Part shown: piece by piece, positions 20,240 to 31,779 of the stretch | How the letters are laid out: every line of letters begins with the position of its first letter | Position numbering within the stretch: position 1 is the stretch's first letter | Source: Hofstenia miamia | Taxonomy: Eukaryota > Xenacoelomorpha > Acoela > Hofsteniidae | Length of the DNA stretch: 37,964 nt | Assembly (NCBI GenBank): GCA_900660155.1 | Contig: CABFPE010000042.1 | Span: 1,580,823 to 1,618,786 of the forward strand | Reading direction: 5' to 3' | The notes under the pieces: model-generated | Database searches by the model: none | What the model was told of the DNA's origin: nothing | What the model saw: only the letters and a program-made list of their open reading frames with translations | Position numbers and translations under genes: made by a program

Positions 20240-21050
20240 TGATAATAATAGCTCTGACCACTACCCCAAACCCTACCTCTAACGTTATCCTAAGCCAACC
20301 CGTACCTTTGCCCTAACCCTAATCCAAAACATGACTCAAACCTTATGCTAGTAGGAATATGCAAATCATTATTAATATGAATTATAAAATAATTATAATA
20401 TACTAAGATTAATATGCTAATTAGTGGTTCAACCCAGTAAACACAGAACTGTCGTAACGACGTCGTCGAACGACATAATAACGGTACTACACCGACTTTA
20501 CAAAACAACGTCTTCTCAAAATAAAACGATAAATTATTAATACAAAAGTAGTTTTTAAGAAATTTATCTTCAAATTTGAATAATACTAAAATTATTCCTA
20601 TTTTTAAATATTTAATGCTAGACAGTATTATACACAGGCACTAATCCGCACCATAAACGCCACTCAAACAATTCAAAAGCCTATTAACACGCCAATACAC
20701 CTCAAAAACGACGTCGTTATGAAAGATCTGTGTTTGCTGGGAACCACGGGCTGTTGTTTTTTTGCAAACAATTAAAATATTTAGCGATGATTATTCAATC
20801 TACGCATCACCCTTTCCCTCATATTTCTTCACAAAGCTGTTTTGTATACATCAAAATGAGTTTTTTTTCATTGAGTCGACTATGCCATAATGAAGATTAT
20901 AGTATACACTTAGGTTTATGGTTTTTGGCAAGATTGGGGTTAGAGTAGAGTTTAGCATAGGTTTATGGTTGTTTTGTGTTAAGGTTGGGTTAGAGTTAGG
21001 TTTGGAGTTAGAGTTTTGGTTTGGAATATTTTTGGGTTAGGATTGAGTTA
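20240..21050. repeat. Fold-back region: telomere-like repeats flanking a MITE in inverted orientation
   Basis: Left flank (about 20262-20330) carries irregular CCCTAACCCTAA-like motifs. Right flank (about 20905-21045) carries irregular GGGTTAGAGTTAGG-like motifs. Between them lies the inverted-repeat element at 20424-20747. The GGGTTA-like runs are too irregular to be an active telomere. Confidence 0.55.
20424..20747. mobile_element. MITE-like inverted-repeat element, about 320 bp
   Basis: Left end GTGGTTCAACCCAGTAAACA through ACGACGTCGT (about 20424-20466) pairs with the right end (about 20708-20747). CCCAG, AAACACAGA and TAACGACGTCGT are shared, with a three-base indel and a few substitutions. 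The inner ACGACGTCGT is itself palindromic. No transposase and no certain target duplication, so the superfamily is open. Confidence 0.6.
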
Positions 21051-22611
21051 AAGGACATAGTTATTATGTTGATATATTAGCATAATTTTGCAATTATTAG
21101 TTAGTAGGAAGGAGTGAAAGTAATGCAACAGTACAAATTATAGTGTGATCATTAGTGTAAAATCCTAGCAACATTGACAGTTTCAAATTACTCCCTTAGT
21201 AATTATTATAATAATTCTAATATAGTTTACACGTTCATAATTTTTGCATAACGTTTATACTCTTAACAAACTAGTCATAGAACCTCCCAGCACGTTTTTT
21301 CTAATCTATTAATATGTCTAATGACATTAGTACTATAATAATGAATATGTTGGAAAATAGCGACAAAAGTATTTAATGCGAATTGATTTAATGGCATTCT
21401 GTAGCAAACTGTAGATAATATTTTCATGCAAAACTAAATAAAATTTTAGCATGAATACTTAAATTTTTTACGTATATTTTTAGCAGAAGCCATTCCCAAT
21501 TAAAAGAAAATCTCTGTTGCTTTTAGTAGAAAATTATTAACTAATGTTTAGGCGAATCTTCAATGTAAGTTTCTAAATCCAATATAATTTGAATGCTTAG
21601 ATTACATTTCCCCAGGGCTAAATATTTAACAAATTGGAGGGACCTATAAATTTGAAAACTGTAGTTTTATGAAAAAATTTTAACCAAATATATTTTCTTA
21701 CCAAATAAAATCCAATAATCTACAGCGCAATATAACTTTAACAAGGGAAGGCTGGGTCCCCAATCAAATTTAATGAGGTGGGCTGAGACCTTGGACACCT
21801 CCTCGAATGCACCCCTGTTTTCAACTGCTTACTGTAAAATTCGTACACTAAATATAATTCAAACATTCATTTCCAATTTGTGTCATAGGTGGGCTAACTT
21901 ACGGACCAGGATTGGCAGAGCCATGTCAGGCCGGACGAAAAACTTAAGTACTGGTACGAGCCGAAAACTGGCTGAATCAAATTAAACCAAACAAGAAAAC
22001 ACTAATAAACTTTGAATTTAGAATTTTTATTATTTGGTATTAGGATCTTTTGTTAGAAATAGTTCTGTCAGGACAACGATCTGGTCCGTACGGTCAGGTC
22101 AAGACCTCTTCAGTTATTTTAAATAATATTCTGTCTCACGACTAACACTCAAATAAGATTAGATGCTGATTATTCAATCAAACGAATGTCATGAATTTAA
22201 GCGTTATGAATAGCAATAATAGCTATGACATAATCGTAGAGGTAGAGCGTAGCCACTGGCCAGACGAAATTAAAAGAAAAAGATCAACTAGCAAAATTAT
22301 GGGACTAGGTTTCTTTAACCGTTCTACAGAGGTTCGTGGCTATCATTTGCAAATTTCAACTCATATGAATTAGCTTCACACTTTTTCATTGAATTTTTTA
22401 ATAGAATTGCATTAGTATTTAATATGCTTTATCTAAAATATATTCACTCTTAGTTACAGAATATTAGAATTAATACTATAAAGTTTTGAATCCAGGATAT
22501 CGGGAGGAACGGAGGCAAGCGATCAAGCAGGAAGGGCTATGTCCCCCGCCTTAACCATGGCCCTGGTTCCACAGCGTTGGGGACAATTCTGTAACCTCAT
22601 TGTCTTTAAGC

Positions 22612-22646
<35 letters not shown>

Positions 22647-24225
22647 CGGAAAAATATTTTTTAAAGAAACCCATTTTTACATAATTTATTATAAGATATT
22701 TTGATAGAAAAAATGCTTTCTTTAAGAAATATTTTTTTTCAGCTGATACTAATCCCCTTGTATTAATAAATTTAATTAATAGTTGTAAGTGAATACAGAG
22801 AGGTGTAAGACACTCGGAAAAGTAGATTTCCATAATTTCTGAAAATTGGGAAAATCTTAGAATTCTCAAAATATGGCCTAAAACGTATGTCTAAGCATTG
22901 TCAAACTCATGAAGCCTTAGGCCTGCACATTTACATTAAATTCTGCCTATTTTAACGTATTTAGTGATCCTAGCCCAGAATACCATCAATTTCTTTGGTT
23001 GGCTAGACCAAAGTTGAATATGTTTGAAACAGTTTATAAAATTTACACTCTAAAATTGGGGAAACTTAAATGGGGTTTTGAAAGAACATATGATACCAGT
23101 GTAAAATTTTATAATACAAATTTTCAACACACTGTTTATAACTAGGCCAAGCAAAAATAAAAAAAGTCAAGATTGAAATAAAGGTAAATTTTGTTTAGAT
23201 AGAAATGTAGTTGCTTTAATGCTATGCATACATATTTTAAAAATTCTAAGGTCAAAATATAGTAAAATATACAACATTTGGAATTAGGTAAAAAATGGGT
23301 TCAATTACGGAAAACACGATATAGTTGAGCCAAGTTGTTGCTGCCGTGGACTTTTGACAGTATTATTATCTCAACACTCGATGATCCGTCCCTTGACAAT
23401 CAAATGTTCGTGCTGCAAGACCGTACGTCGCGGCAGCACACTTAAAACCAAATACCACTATTCTGAAATCGGAGAAAAAATTGCTATATCGAAATCTAGT
23501 CCATAAACCCTATTCCAATTTTTCCTGTGAATGCAATATGGGTACGTTGTTTCCAAATTTGAAAAGTGTCACCTCAAATTATTGCTAGAAGGTTGTGAAC
23601 CTTTCACCTAAACCTCCAAAATTTGCTTATGATGTGCAAAAATGACGACTTCATGCGTTGCTATGCGTTACTATACTTTACGCTTGCAAACTTTCAGTTT
23701 TAAATTAAGAGAACATTGAAAATTTAAACTTACAATCTCCAGTGCTGCCTAACTGGGTATGGGGGTAATTTTAATGTTTTTATAAAAATCGGATTTTCAA
23801 AAGAATATTTTTATGACAAATTTTCTTAATAAAAAGAAAGCACATTTAACATAATCCCAGGATTCCAAATTATTTGAGATCAAAACAGTTGGTGACCTTA
23901 AATTCACAATAGGTTGTTTGGGGTTAAATAGTAAGACGTCCTGCCCGGGTCGGTCCTGTTTCCGGCCGAGAAAAGCGAGCCATTTCCAAGGGTCAACCGT
24001 AAAATTAATTTTGAAATTTGATAATCAATAAATTTTACGGATTGAAAACAAGTCGCAAAATCCCATCACTTTCCAAAATAGACATGAAATATGATTTGAT
24101 GGGCTCGACTAAATATAACAGTCCCAGTCCATTACTGCGTTGTGCAAGAAACTATTTGACAGAATTCGTCAATGAATAATTAAATTTAGCTATAATGTCT
24201 TTGCGGTAAAATTGGAGGGGGATCG
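21051..24225. other. Intronic DNA, mostly featureless
   Basis: A TA microsatellite lies at about 22614-22641. GC-richer patches at 22490-22590, 23330-23440 and 23930-24000 may be fragments of unrecognised repeats. No coding exon, RNA gene or element ends could be supported. Confidence 0.45.
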
Positions 24226-24486
24226 GTGAAAAATCTCCTAAAGCATTTATCCTATTCTTTTGGAAACAACAGGATTGAAATTGCCGAACAAAATGTTTTG
24301 CCGCACATTTTTATTTTAGAAAGAAAATATATTATTAGTGTAGATGTTATTGATGGACATTTACTTCTACTTGTAAGCAGAGCAAGTCTGAAAAAGATGA
24401 AAGCAATAACGGATTTTGATAAGAATACTTTGCTGTTTCAATTGATATCAGTGAAAATTGCCGAAATCAGCTTATTCGCCTTTTAG
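24226..24486 (+). pseudogene. Copia aspartic-protease region remnant
   Basis: An open stretch with LPHIFILERKYIISVDVIDG, LLLLVSRASLKKMKAI and TDFDKN resembles the C-terminal half of the protease region in Copia-like polyproteins ('D+++.. PLLLS..+LKKA...+DF.ND'). The catalytic DTG part is not present. The frame then runs straight into the end of the integrase, showing a large internal deletion. The ATG is not a natural start. Confidence 0.5.
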
Positions 24487-25465
24487 TAATGGTATTGTTG
24501 AAAGACACAGTGCTGTATTAAAATGTATACTGAGTAAACAATTTCTGATAGCGACAACTCCCCAGATCTAGCGTTATCATACTTAATTTGTTCAAAAAAT
24601 TGTTTAATGGATGCCAATGGATTTTCGCCTTCTCAGAAGGTGTTTGTTCGCAATCCTCATGTGCCAAGTATTACATCATCTGGACCAACTTTTTTTGCAC
24701 ACGAGCCTGGTGATCCTCAAATTCGTGCTCACTTGAATTGCTTGTATCAACCTCGTTTTGCTTATTTGGCCGCTGATGCTGATGTCAAAATTTAAAATGC
24801 CTTAACCCTCGGAAGGCCAACGTGTGATTTTAGAAATCACAGTATTTTTCTTTCAATGTAACTCTGCTCATTGTGATCTAATCAGTGAATAATACTGTGA
24901 CTTTTGGTAAAATATTGTGTTGCATTGATATAAGTCATTTTCAGTGTTTGAGAAGTCAATGTCATGCCTGCTGACCACAGGTTCATCCACTCTGATCTAA
25001 ATTGTAGTTAAAATAGTGTGATTTCTAAAATCACACATTGGTATTCCGAGGCCGAGGGTTAAATAAACGAATTTACTCATCACGCGGACCCTTCGTTAAG
25101 AATGAAAAAGGTTTACTACTGGCGAGATGGTTTGTCAAAAAATGAAAAGGGTTGGAAAAAATCTGGTTTTGTTATTGGCCAAACAGGAAAAACTGTTGTT
25201 GTAAAACACGGAAAGCAAATAGTACATATACATGAAACCCACTTAAGAGGTTGCCAAGATGAAAATGTATCAACCGGAAAATTTAACAAAAATATTTTTT
25301 TTTGATGACCAAGAAAACAATAACAATCTACCTCATGATTATAGTAAAGGCAATCTTGAAAGCACTTACGGTGAACTTATTGGTGAGTCAGAGCCTATGG
25401 TAGAAAATGACGTTACACCTGAATTCGAAAATAATGAAAGGAATGTCGCGTTTAAGAAGAAATAG
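24487..25465 (+). pseudogene. Copia integrase C-terminal half, split by a MITE
   Basis: The first part (24487-24801) has SNGIVERHSAVLKCILSK, with the last catalytic Glu of the DD35E core, then GFSPSQKVFVRNPHVPS and a stop in VKI*NAL. The second part (25063-25465), after the MITE, begins NKRIYSSRGPFVKNEK and continues VYYWRDGLSKNEKGWKKSG, FVIGQTGKTVVVKHGKQIVH, the SH3-like GKGKR-region fold of Copia integrases. With the MITE and one TTAA removed, the frame continues across the junction (A-L then N-K-R). Frameshifts occur near 24525 and 25105. The zinc finger and first two Asp motifs are deleted. It would have joined element DNA to the chromosome. Confidence 0.75.
24806..25058. mobile_element. 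piggyBac-type MITE, 253 bp, TTAA target
   Basis: TTAA stands on both sides (24802-24805 and 25059-25062). Terminal inverted repeats start CCCTCGG, and continue with CCAA(C/T)GTGTGATTTTAG. The right repeat has six additional bases (CCTCGG). Within each repeat, GTGATTT-TAG-AAATCAC forms a small hairpin. There is no room for a transposase. TTAA duplication and CCC-starting ends are the marks of piggyBac-type elements. Confidence 0.85.
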
Positions 25466-25494
25466 CAGGCCAACTAATTTTTTTGGAAATCATA

Positions 25495-26250
25495 TACCTA
25501 CAGAAATCATAATTAAAGCTAGAGTGATTAACAAAGAGAAGTAAAACGTTATTTCCATGAGTTTAGGTTAGCAAAAGAAAAAGAGCTTGAGAGTTTAAAA
25601 AATTTCTGAGTTGTTAAGGTTATAGATAACGCTTCAACTTCAATTCCACAAGATGTTTTCCTTTGACCATGAAATGGGTTTTGTCATGGAAAATTGATGA
25701 ATCTGGTGATTCAACTGCTAAAGCTCGGCTGATAGTTTGTGGTTTTCTAGAAAATCCAGCAAATGTTATTGAGACATACTCACCTAGCATAGGCCGCGAC
25801 ATACTTAGATCAATCCTTTCGTTATTCGTGCAATGCGAATATATAAAAAGGCCAGTATTTGTTATACCTCCTAAAGAAGATGAATTATACAAGGGAGGCT
25901 TATGGAAACTCGAAAAAAGAGTTTATGGCTTATGCGACGCTTCAAAAATGTTGGCTGATAGTTAGTTATTTTTTTAAGTAATGTTGCATGAAGCAAAGTA
26001 AGGCAGATCAATTTTTTATATTATTGGTTTGATAAAAACAAGCTTGCCGGTCTGGTTCTAGTATACGTTGAAGACTTTTTATATGCTTGTACACCAGAAT
26101 TTCATTTGCAAATCATCTCTAGACTAGAAGCTACATTTACTATTGGAAAAATTTCAAGTGGAGGCTTTAGGTTTGCTGGTATCTACTTAAAATCGGTTAA
26201 GAAAAATACAGGTTTTTCTATCGAGGTATCACAACCTAATTAATTTGATT
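25495..26250 (+). pseudogene. Copia reverse transcriptase remnant
   Basis: Blocks: AKEKELESLKNF (about 25573), MKWVLSWKIDESGDSTAKAR and LIVCGFLENPANVIETYSPS (25663-25790, RT entry), RPVFVIPPKEDELY, GGLWKLEKRVYGLCDASKM (25900-25950), then, after frame changes, LAGLVLVYVEDFLYA (about 26045-26090, where Copia has the catalytic YVDD) and GGFRFAGIYLKSV. YVED replaces YVDD, so one catalytic Asp is Glu, and stops at about 25965 and 26242 break the frame. Non-functional. Confidence 0.8.
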
Positions 26251-26285
26251 CAGTTTCACCAATTTCTATACCAAAGGCAAGTCGT

Positions 26286-26935
26286 ATGGACAACGACATG
26301 AATAAATTTCAACTGAACCAATATCGATCATTATTGGGAGCTTTACAGTTTGCAGGATGTATTACTCAACCAGATTTATGCTTTGGCATCTCAAGTTTAA
26401 TGAGCTGCATAAATGAGCCCAAAGTAAGAAACTTATATTTGGCTAATAAGTTACTGCGAAAGTCTAGAGCAGCTGAGCCATTTAGTATAAAATATGTGGC
26501 TTTGAAAAATCCTTCTTTGGAAATATTTTCTGATGCAAGGGAATTTGAGAAATAGGGGTTCACAAAGTGGATTTATAATAGGTTTGAGCAGTAACTCTGG
26601 TAAAGATAGAAATTTTAATATTATAAATTGGAAATCAAGGAAAATACAACGGGTAGTTAAATTAACGTTTGCCGCTGAAGCACTAGCTGCTGTTGATGCA
26701 GTTGATGCAGGGATTTATCTTAGACACATTTTGAATGAGGCAGATTCTTATCCGAAAATCACTATAATGGGTTGCGGATTCTAAGTCACTGTCGATTATG
26801 TTTTAAACTCGAATCATTCATTGGAAAAACGTTTGAAAATAGATCTTTTATCATTACGTGAAAGTATTTTACTAGAAAATATTAATTTATTACATGTACC
26901 AAGTTCAGCTCAATTGGCCGATGTTGCATTAAATA
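26286..26935 (+). pseudogene. Copia RT connection and RNase H remnant
   Basis: LNQYRSLLGALQFAGCITQP and DLCFGISSLMS match the segment after the Copia RT core. LEIFSDA (an RNase H Asp), then in another frame GSQSGFIIGLSSNSG, INWKSRKIQRVVKLTFAAEA (the RNase H Glu region) and ADSKSL fit the RNase H fold. It ends near 26935 with LHVPSSAQLADVAL. Frameshifts at about 26540 and 26775. No LTR was recognised after it. Confidence 0.75.
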
Positions 26936-28009
26936 TATATCTGGATTTACTTTTTTGAATGTTATATCAAACTCACAATTACATTACAGAAATTAGGATG
27001 AATGTCAGTATTTTGGAAGTTATTTTATTTTATTGCAAATAATGGACAACCAGAAAATCGCTTGTTTTGTATACTTGTAAAACTATGGTATCTGTATTTT
27101 TAAAGTGTCAACAATTATTATTCAGTCATTGTAAATATTGTAAAAATATAGTCAGTCTTTTTAATCTCTCAGCAATAATTGAAAATATATTAAAATAAAC
27201 GGCACATATGTAAATGAGCATAACATGGATTAATGTAGATCAACGAAATCTGATTGAATGCGATTGATGCTTGGTTATAATCTGCATCTTCTCCAAAATC
27301 ATCGTTCAATAACAAATTGTATGGTGCAATCACATGAATTATAAGGTCATAAAAGTCACGCACTATTACTTTATGAATGATTTGCTGTAAAATTTAGCAA
27401 TAACTATCGTATTAGGAAATTGATGCTTAACCAACAGATGTTCATTTTGAATGTAAATACTAGGAAATAATTCTGCTCTATTTTCACTAATTGATGCAAA
27501 TTTAATCAAAATTGTATTTATATATATATTTTTAAAAGACCATTTCAACAAGAGATGTTTAGAAATACAAATACATTTCTTACGAACTAATTGAATATTT
27601 ATTATTTTGAAAGGCGTAGTGTATTTCCACTCGAATATTGTAATAAAAATACATTTAACTATCGCAATTGTCATAGTTTTGGTTTTCTAAAAATTCATTA
27701 CTAACCAGAGTTTGACGCATTACCGCTGTTACTACTTGAGCAGGTATGTCATGTGATGTACTAATTTACATATGAGGTGCCAATTTGGTGAGCCTATGCT
27801 AGCAGTGGGACAAGCCTTTTATGGAATTTCAAATAGCGGAGCGGGTTGCTGCTATAAATTTAGGCCAGCGTTCATCTCTGCTAGAAAGGACAGCTAACGG
27901 GAAGGCTGAACTAACACTTTCGGCATAATCAAGTTACGTTCTAGATATTCAATTTCATTTTCAAGTAAAATATATCAGCATCAACAATATAAAAGTAAAA
28001 AGTAAGTTA
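26936..28009. other. Intronic DNA, nothing recognised
   Basis: If the Copia element keeps a 3' LTR it should lie within the first few hundred bases, but no copy of it is visible upstream of 24226. A slightly GC-richer patch at 27760-27900 is unexplained. Confidence 0.4.
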
Positions 28010-29493
28010 TAATCACAAATGAGGGGCGTTATATTCACAAACACAGCGTAAAGGATTTTGTGAATAGCTGGGATGTTGGCTAGAAACTTTGTATTTTTTC
28101 CAACACAACTTGAAGTCACTGTGAACAGCCTCAAATGCCTATTCACTAAAATTTACAAGACCCTGACCCTACTTTTTGCAAAGTTCAGGAACGTGGTGTA
28201 CAACTAAATGAATCTTTGGTATTACTCTTATACCAAGATTTATGAATGTTGATTCAAAGTTTTCGATAGAATTAGCATAATTGCTATCGAGAAAATTCTC
28301 TAAAGCAACAACGAACAACTTCGGAAAAAGCACAGAATGCATCGACGTATCGTAGACACGTTACTGGGCAAATGCTTCGTAATTCATCCGTTTTTTCCAG
28401 TAGTTTTGCATGAATTGCCATTAAAGCTACCGCTAGGTACAGCTTGACGTTGCAGGTGGCATTTATCTGTCTAATAAGAGGCAGCTGATCATACCTTTGT
28501 CATTGATTTGAAAAGGGTGTTTACGACACCTAGTAGCAGGTGCAATTCTGGTGATGGTAGGATATCTAGCACATTAAGATCATCTTCGGCATCACAGTAT
28601 TTGCAAATGTGCAACCTTAAAGTATTTCTTACCATCGTTTTGTTTTATTCAAGCATGAAACCATGCCCAAAACTGTTCACGTAATGATTTTAATGTTCTG
28701 GACCCTCCCTTGTTTTGTAAGCAGTTACGGTGACATGTGCACCAATTGCATGGGTCAAGTTTGTGATGGAGTTGATGCAGAAAGTCTTTCTAATTTTGTT
28801 ATTTGTAGCAACACGTAAATGAGAGGCCAATTTGAGGATCTGGTTTGTCGATAAATTCAATATTTTTTCTTGACATAGGCGAATTTTTCTCTTTCTGGAT
28901 TCCTGAAATATTTTTGACATGCAGTGGGCCTTCACATGTTGCTAACGAAAACTTTGAGCTTCCAGGTTCTATCACGCCCTTAATTATTGACAAAGCGACT
29001 TTTTCAGCAGCATCTCTAGACGAAGAAGTGTCCAATGAGACATTCGAAAGATTCAAGATGTTTCTATGTGTTGTGTTAATGGTGCACACATGCTGTTTTG
29101 CTCGGAGGATCACATATAACCAAAATTCACAGAGTTTGAGTTATGAGATGGTGGTGCAGCAGGTGGTCTACCAGATTTGTTTGTGATCGATCTTTGAATA
29201 GTTGAGGAAGCAGTTTCACATATCAAACAAATACATTTCGGAGATGCACGTGTAGTGGAGTAACAATTACCGTTGGGAAGTCAAATAATTCAATGTTAGA
29301 AGAAAATGTTCCAAGAGAATACTCTCAATTTCTCGTCTGCAGTTACTGAACAAGGCTGTAGGCATTCTAGGATCATCAATATCAAAATCTTCGATAAAAT
29401 ATTTGCATATAATGTCTCGTGCATTATCCGTGATTCCTCGCATTTCTTTAGTTTTCCCGAAGCACAATAAACAGACGGTGTTTTTTCATTCAT
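28010..29493 (-). pseudogene. Decayed gene of an unnamed repeat-borne protein family
   Basis: Minus strand, at least three frames. N-terminal part (29493-29300): SVYCASGKLKKC in one frame and MRGITDNARDIICKYFI, DDPRMPTALFSNCRREIES in another, resembling a paired-Cys zinc-binding module. Next (about 29250-29170) CICLICETASS-like Cys and SGRPPAAPPS. Middle (29113-28690): SRDAAEKVALSIIKGV, LSTNQILKLASHLRVA. C-terminal part (28560-28010): LPSPELHLLLGVVNTLF, GSFNGNSCK, YVDAFCAFSEVVRCCF, VIPKIHLVVHHVPELC, FEAVHSDFK. I recall this motif order from uncharacterised, multi-copy proteins in cnidarian genomes, but cannot name it. Enzyme activity unknown. High copy number would make a transposon origin likely. 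Confidence 0.5.
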
Positions 29494-31100
29494 CGGGATT
29501 TCATGCAGCGTTTGTCATCCTGCAAACCCAAGTGATAAACTTTGCTTTAGTAAAATACATTCGTTTAGATAGAAGCAGTTGAAATTGAATTCATATTCAA
29601 AATCTACTTTACAAGGTTATTGTCTAGGGTAGGGCCGTGCCCACAGCCCGTAACCATGAAAATAGGTCCGGTGGTTTGTCTGTGCCCTAACGCTAAGCCC
29701 GTTATGCCCTTAGCTAAATGTTATTTAGATAAAATTACTTGATGTAATGAGAAAACCTTTAACTCTGCTATTATAAAGAAACATACTTAAATTATCATTG
29801 CCATCAAAACGTTTACATCAATAAAAAAATTAAGTTTTTAGTTGAAATCACTGAGAAGTTTAATTTTACAACTATAAAATCATAATAAAGTCCCGTTTCA
29901 AGCAAATCAATCAACAAGTTTTGTCAATCATTGAGAAATTGTGTTTCAAACATCAAAGCTATAATCAGAACTAGGATTTATATGCCTAAGGTATGAATCA
30001 GATTTTTACGCTATTTCGACACAATTTTCTTTATCGTATATTTCCATGATAGCTCGCATATTTAATCGTATTTCGCGAGAATGTCACAGATGCCAAATAT
30101 TTCACTGAATTTTATCGGTTCCTGCCAAAACCTCAAAACTGAATGCTCACAAATATTGGAAATTTAAAATCATATTTATATTTTTCTATTCCATACTAGT
30201 CATAGTACTTATATCATATTAAGATACAAAATTTCTTATTCTACATTTCATTAAAATGTCTTAAGTTTATATTATTAATGCTGATACATTTTACTAAAAA
30301 ATGACATTGAAAGTCTAGAAAGTAACTTAATTATGCCGAAGTAAGTTCATAATATATACTTTGTAATCTGACGGCCATTTTGGATATACATGATATATAT
30401 GTCAATTGAGTTATTGAAAGCTGCAAAAAGATTTAGTGAAAAATGAAAAAATATTCAAAAAACTGTTTGACACCTTTTTTATCAAAAAATTTGCCTATTA
30501 ATGATGTCAAATAGATCGAATATTGTGTAACTTTGGCTGCCATTTTTAACATTGACATTTCTCAAAAAAACACCGATAAAAGATTTTAAAATAAAATTCC
30601 AGCTTCTCCTAGTAACCTATACTTTGATATTATGGAGTTATTTTGGATGGCCAATTTTTTTTGTAATAAAATTTAGTTCAGCCACACCGTGAGCTATGCA
30701 TATTGCAATATATATTTCAAAATGTTGAAATATGTAGCAAACGTATATCTCGTAGGTCTGTAAATTGAAATTCCTCGGTTTATCACTTAACACTTCGAAT
30801 ACTGTCAATGAGCTTCTAATCCTGTCCTTAATCAATTTATGTACAATTCTGCTGCATGATTATTTGTAAGAAGCTAATCCACTTTTGCCTTTATGAGCAC
30901 ATATAATACAGAAGCTCTAATAATATTGTAAGATTTCAAACAGTTAGTTAAACTTCACATGTCTTTGTCACATTATGAAAACGTACTTTCAGAAATTTGA
31001 CTTTTACAGAAACATATTTGTATTTGTGCCTTAAGTTATTATTCCTTTAAATAATTTTAGTAGAAATTGAACAACAAATTAAGAACAAAACTGCACATAC
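29494..31100. other. Intronic DNA, nothing recognised
   Basis: A GC-richer patch at about 29625-29710 (CCGTGCCCACAGCCCG and a nearby CTGTGCCCTAACGC) may belong to the end of the adjoining decayed repeat. No exon or RNA gene seen. Confidence 0.45.
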
Positions 31101-31278
31101 ATTCAATTACTTCTGGATAAAATTCAAGATCATTCATTTCTTTTTCGAGTCTTCCCACACACGTGCCATCAGGTGTAATTCCAATGTACAGATCAGGACA
31201 AGAGACGCTTTTTAATCGAAATGAGCCATTAAAACGATTTCTTTCAACTTCAAAGTGCGAAAACTCATCACCAGTCCC
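31101..31278 (-). CDS. Beta-trefoil-like exon of the LOXHD1-like gene (exon n)
   Basis: After a TTGTTAG acceptor, 178 bp opening GTGDEFSHFEVERN, then RFNGSFRLKSVSCPD, LYIGITPDGTCVGRLEKE and ending FYPEVIE plus one base before a GTATGT donor. 'YIGI.PDG.' and 'F.+..S+..P..Y' are hallmarks of beta-trefoil (FGF/fascin-like) repeats, which form ligand- or actin-binding surfaces. Entry is phase 0, matching the previous exon; exit is phase 1, matching the PLAT exon at 12762-12925 and also the Ser-Pro-rich exon at 19793-20070. Function unknown. Confidence 0.8.
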
Positions 31279-31566
31279 CTAACAAAAATTGGCTGATATT
31301 TTCAAAAGCTCGCCAACTAATATATGTTCATTTTCATTAATATATCTTAAATAAATACCCAGAATCATAAATCGACAAAGTTAAATGACGTTGGTAATCG
31401 ACTGCATCTTGATACAATTTTTGCTTTGAAAAGCATTTATATTCATTGATAGCATTAGAAGGAAATTAGTTAACTAGCCTTTAAAACCAAATGAGAACAT
31501 GTCTTAAAACTAACAAAATTGAATTATTTAACACCTTGCACTATATTAGAGAAATGTGTTACTTAC

Positions 31567-31779
31567 AGCTCCATCTACGACTCCATTCTTTAATTGAATG
31601 TAGCAGTTCGGCTGACTTACACTTTGGAATGAACGAATGCGTTCACTGATTTTGTGTACACGAAAGTAGGCAGTGATATCGCGTGTTCCATAAGCGTAAA
31701 GAGCTTTTTCATTGTCAATAAATAATGTCTGTGTAGGACTAGTTTGAATTATGATTAAACCTTGATTTCGAAAAACTCC
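31567..31779 (-). CDS. Beta-trefoil-like exon of the LOXHD1-like gene (exon n-1)
   Basis: 213 bp, 71 codons, phase 0 at both ends, between an AATTTAG acceptor and a perfect GTAAGT donor. It reads GVFRNQGLIIIQTSPTQTLF, IDNEKALYAYGTRD, FRVHKISERIRSFQSVSQPN and CYIQLKNGVVDGA. The spacing of 'Y.A.G' and 'CYIQ..NG.V' again suggests a beta-trefoil fold. Without the splice sites it would not show as a long frame starting with ATG; the phase agreement on both sides is the main support. Confidence 0.8.

Larger units (their letters stand above)
24226..26935 (+). mobile_element. Decayed Copia (Ty1-type) LTR retrotransposon
   Basis: Plus-strand fragments appear in the Copia order protease, integrase, reverse transcriptase, RNase H; in Gypsy elements integrase comes last. 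Most of the integrase core is deleted, a 253-bp MITE is inserted, and there are several frameshifts and stops. I could not find matching LTRs on the two sides, so the ends given are those of the coding remnants. Confidence 0.8.

Noticed and set aside
20262..21045. Chromosome end or active telomere
   Set aside because: The GGGTTA-like motifs are short, irregular and face both ways in the middle of the window.
22606..22869. 87-codon minus-strand frame
   Set aside because: Part of it is a translated TA microsatellite and the rest has no recognised pattern.
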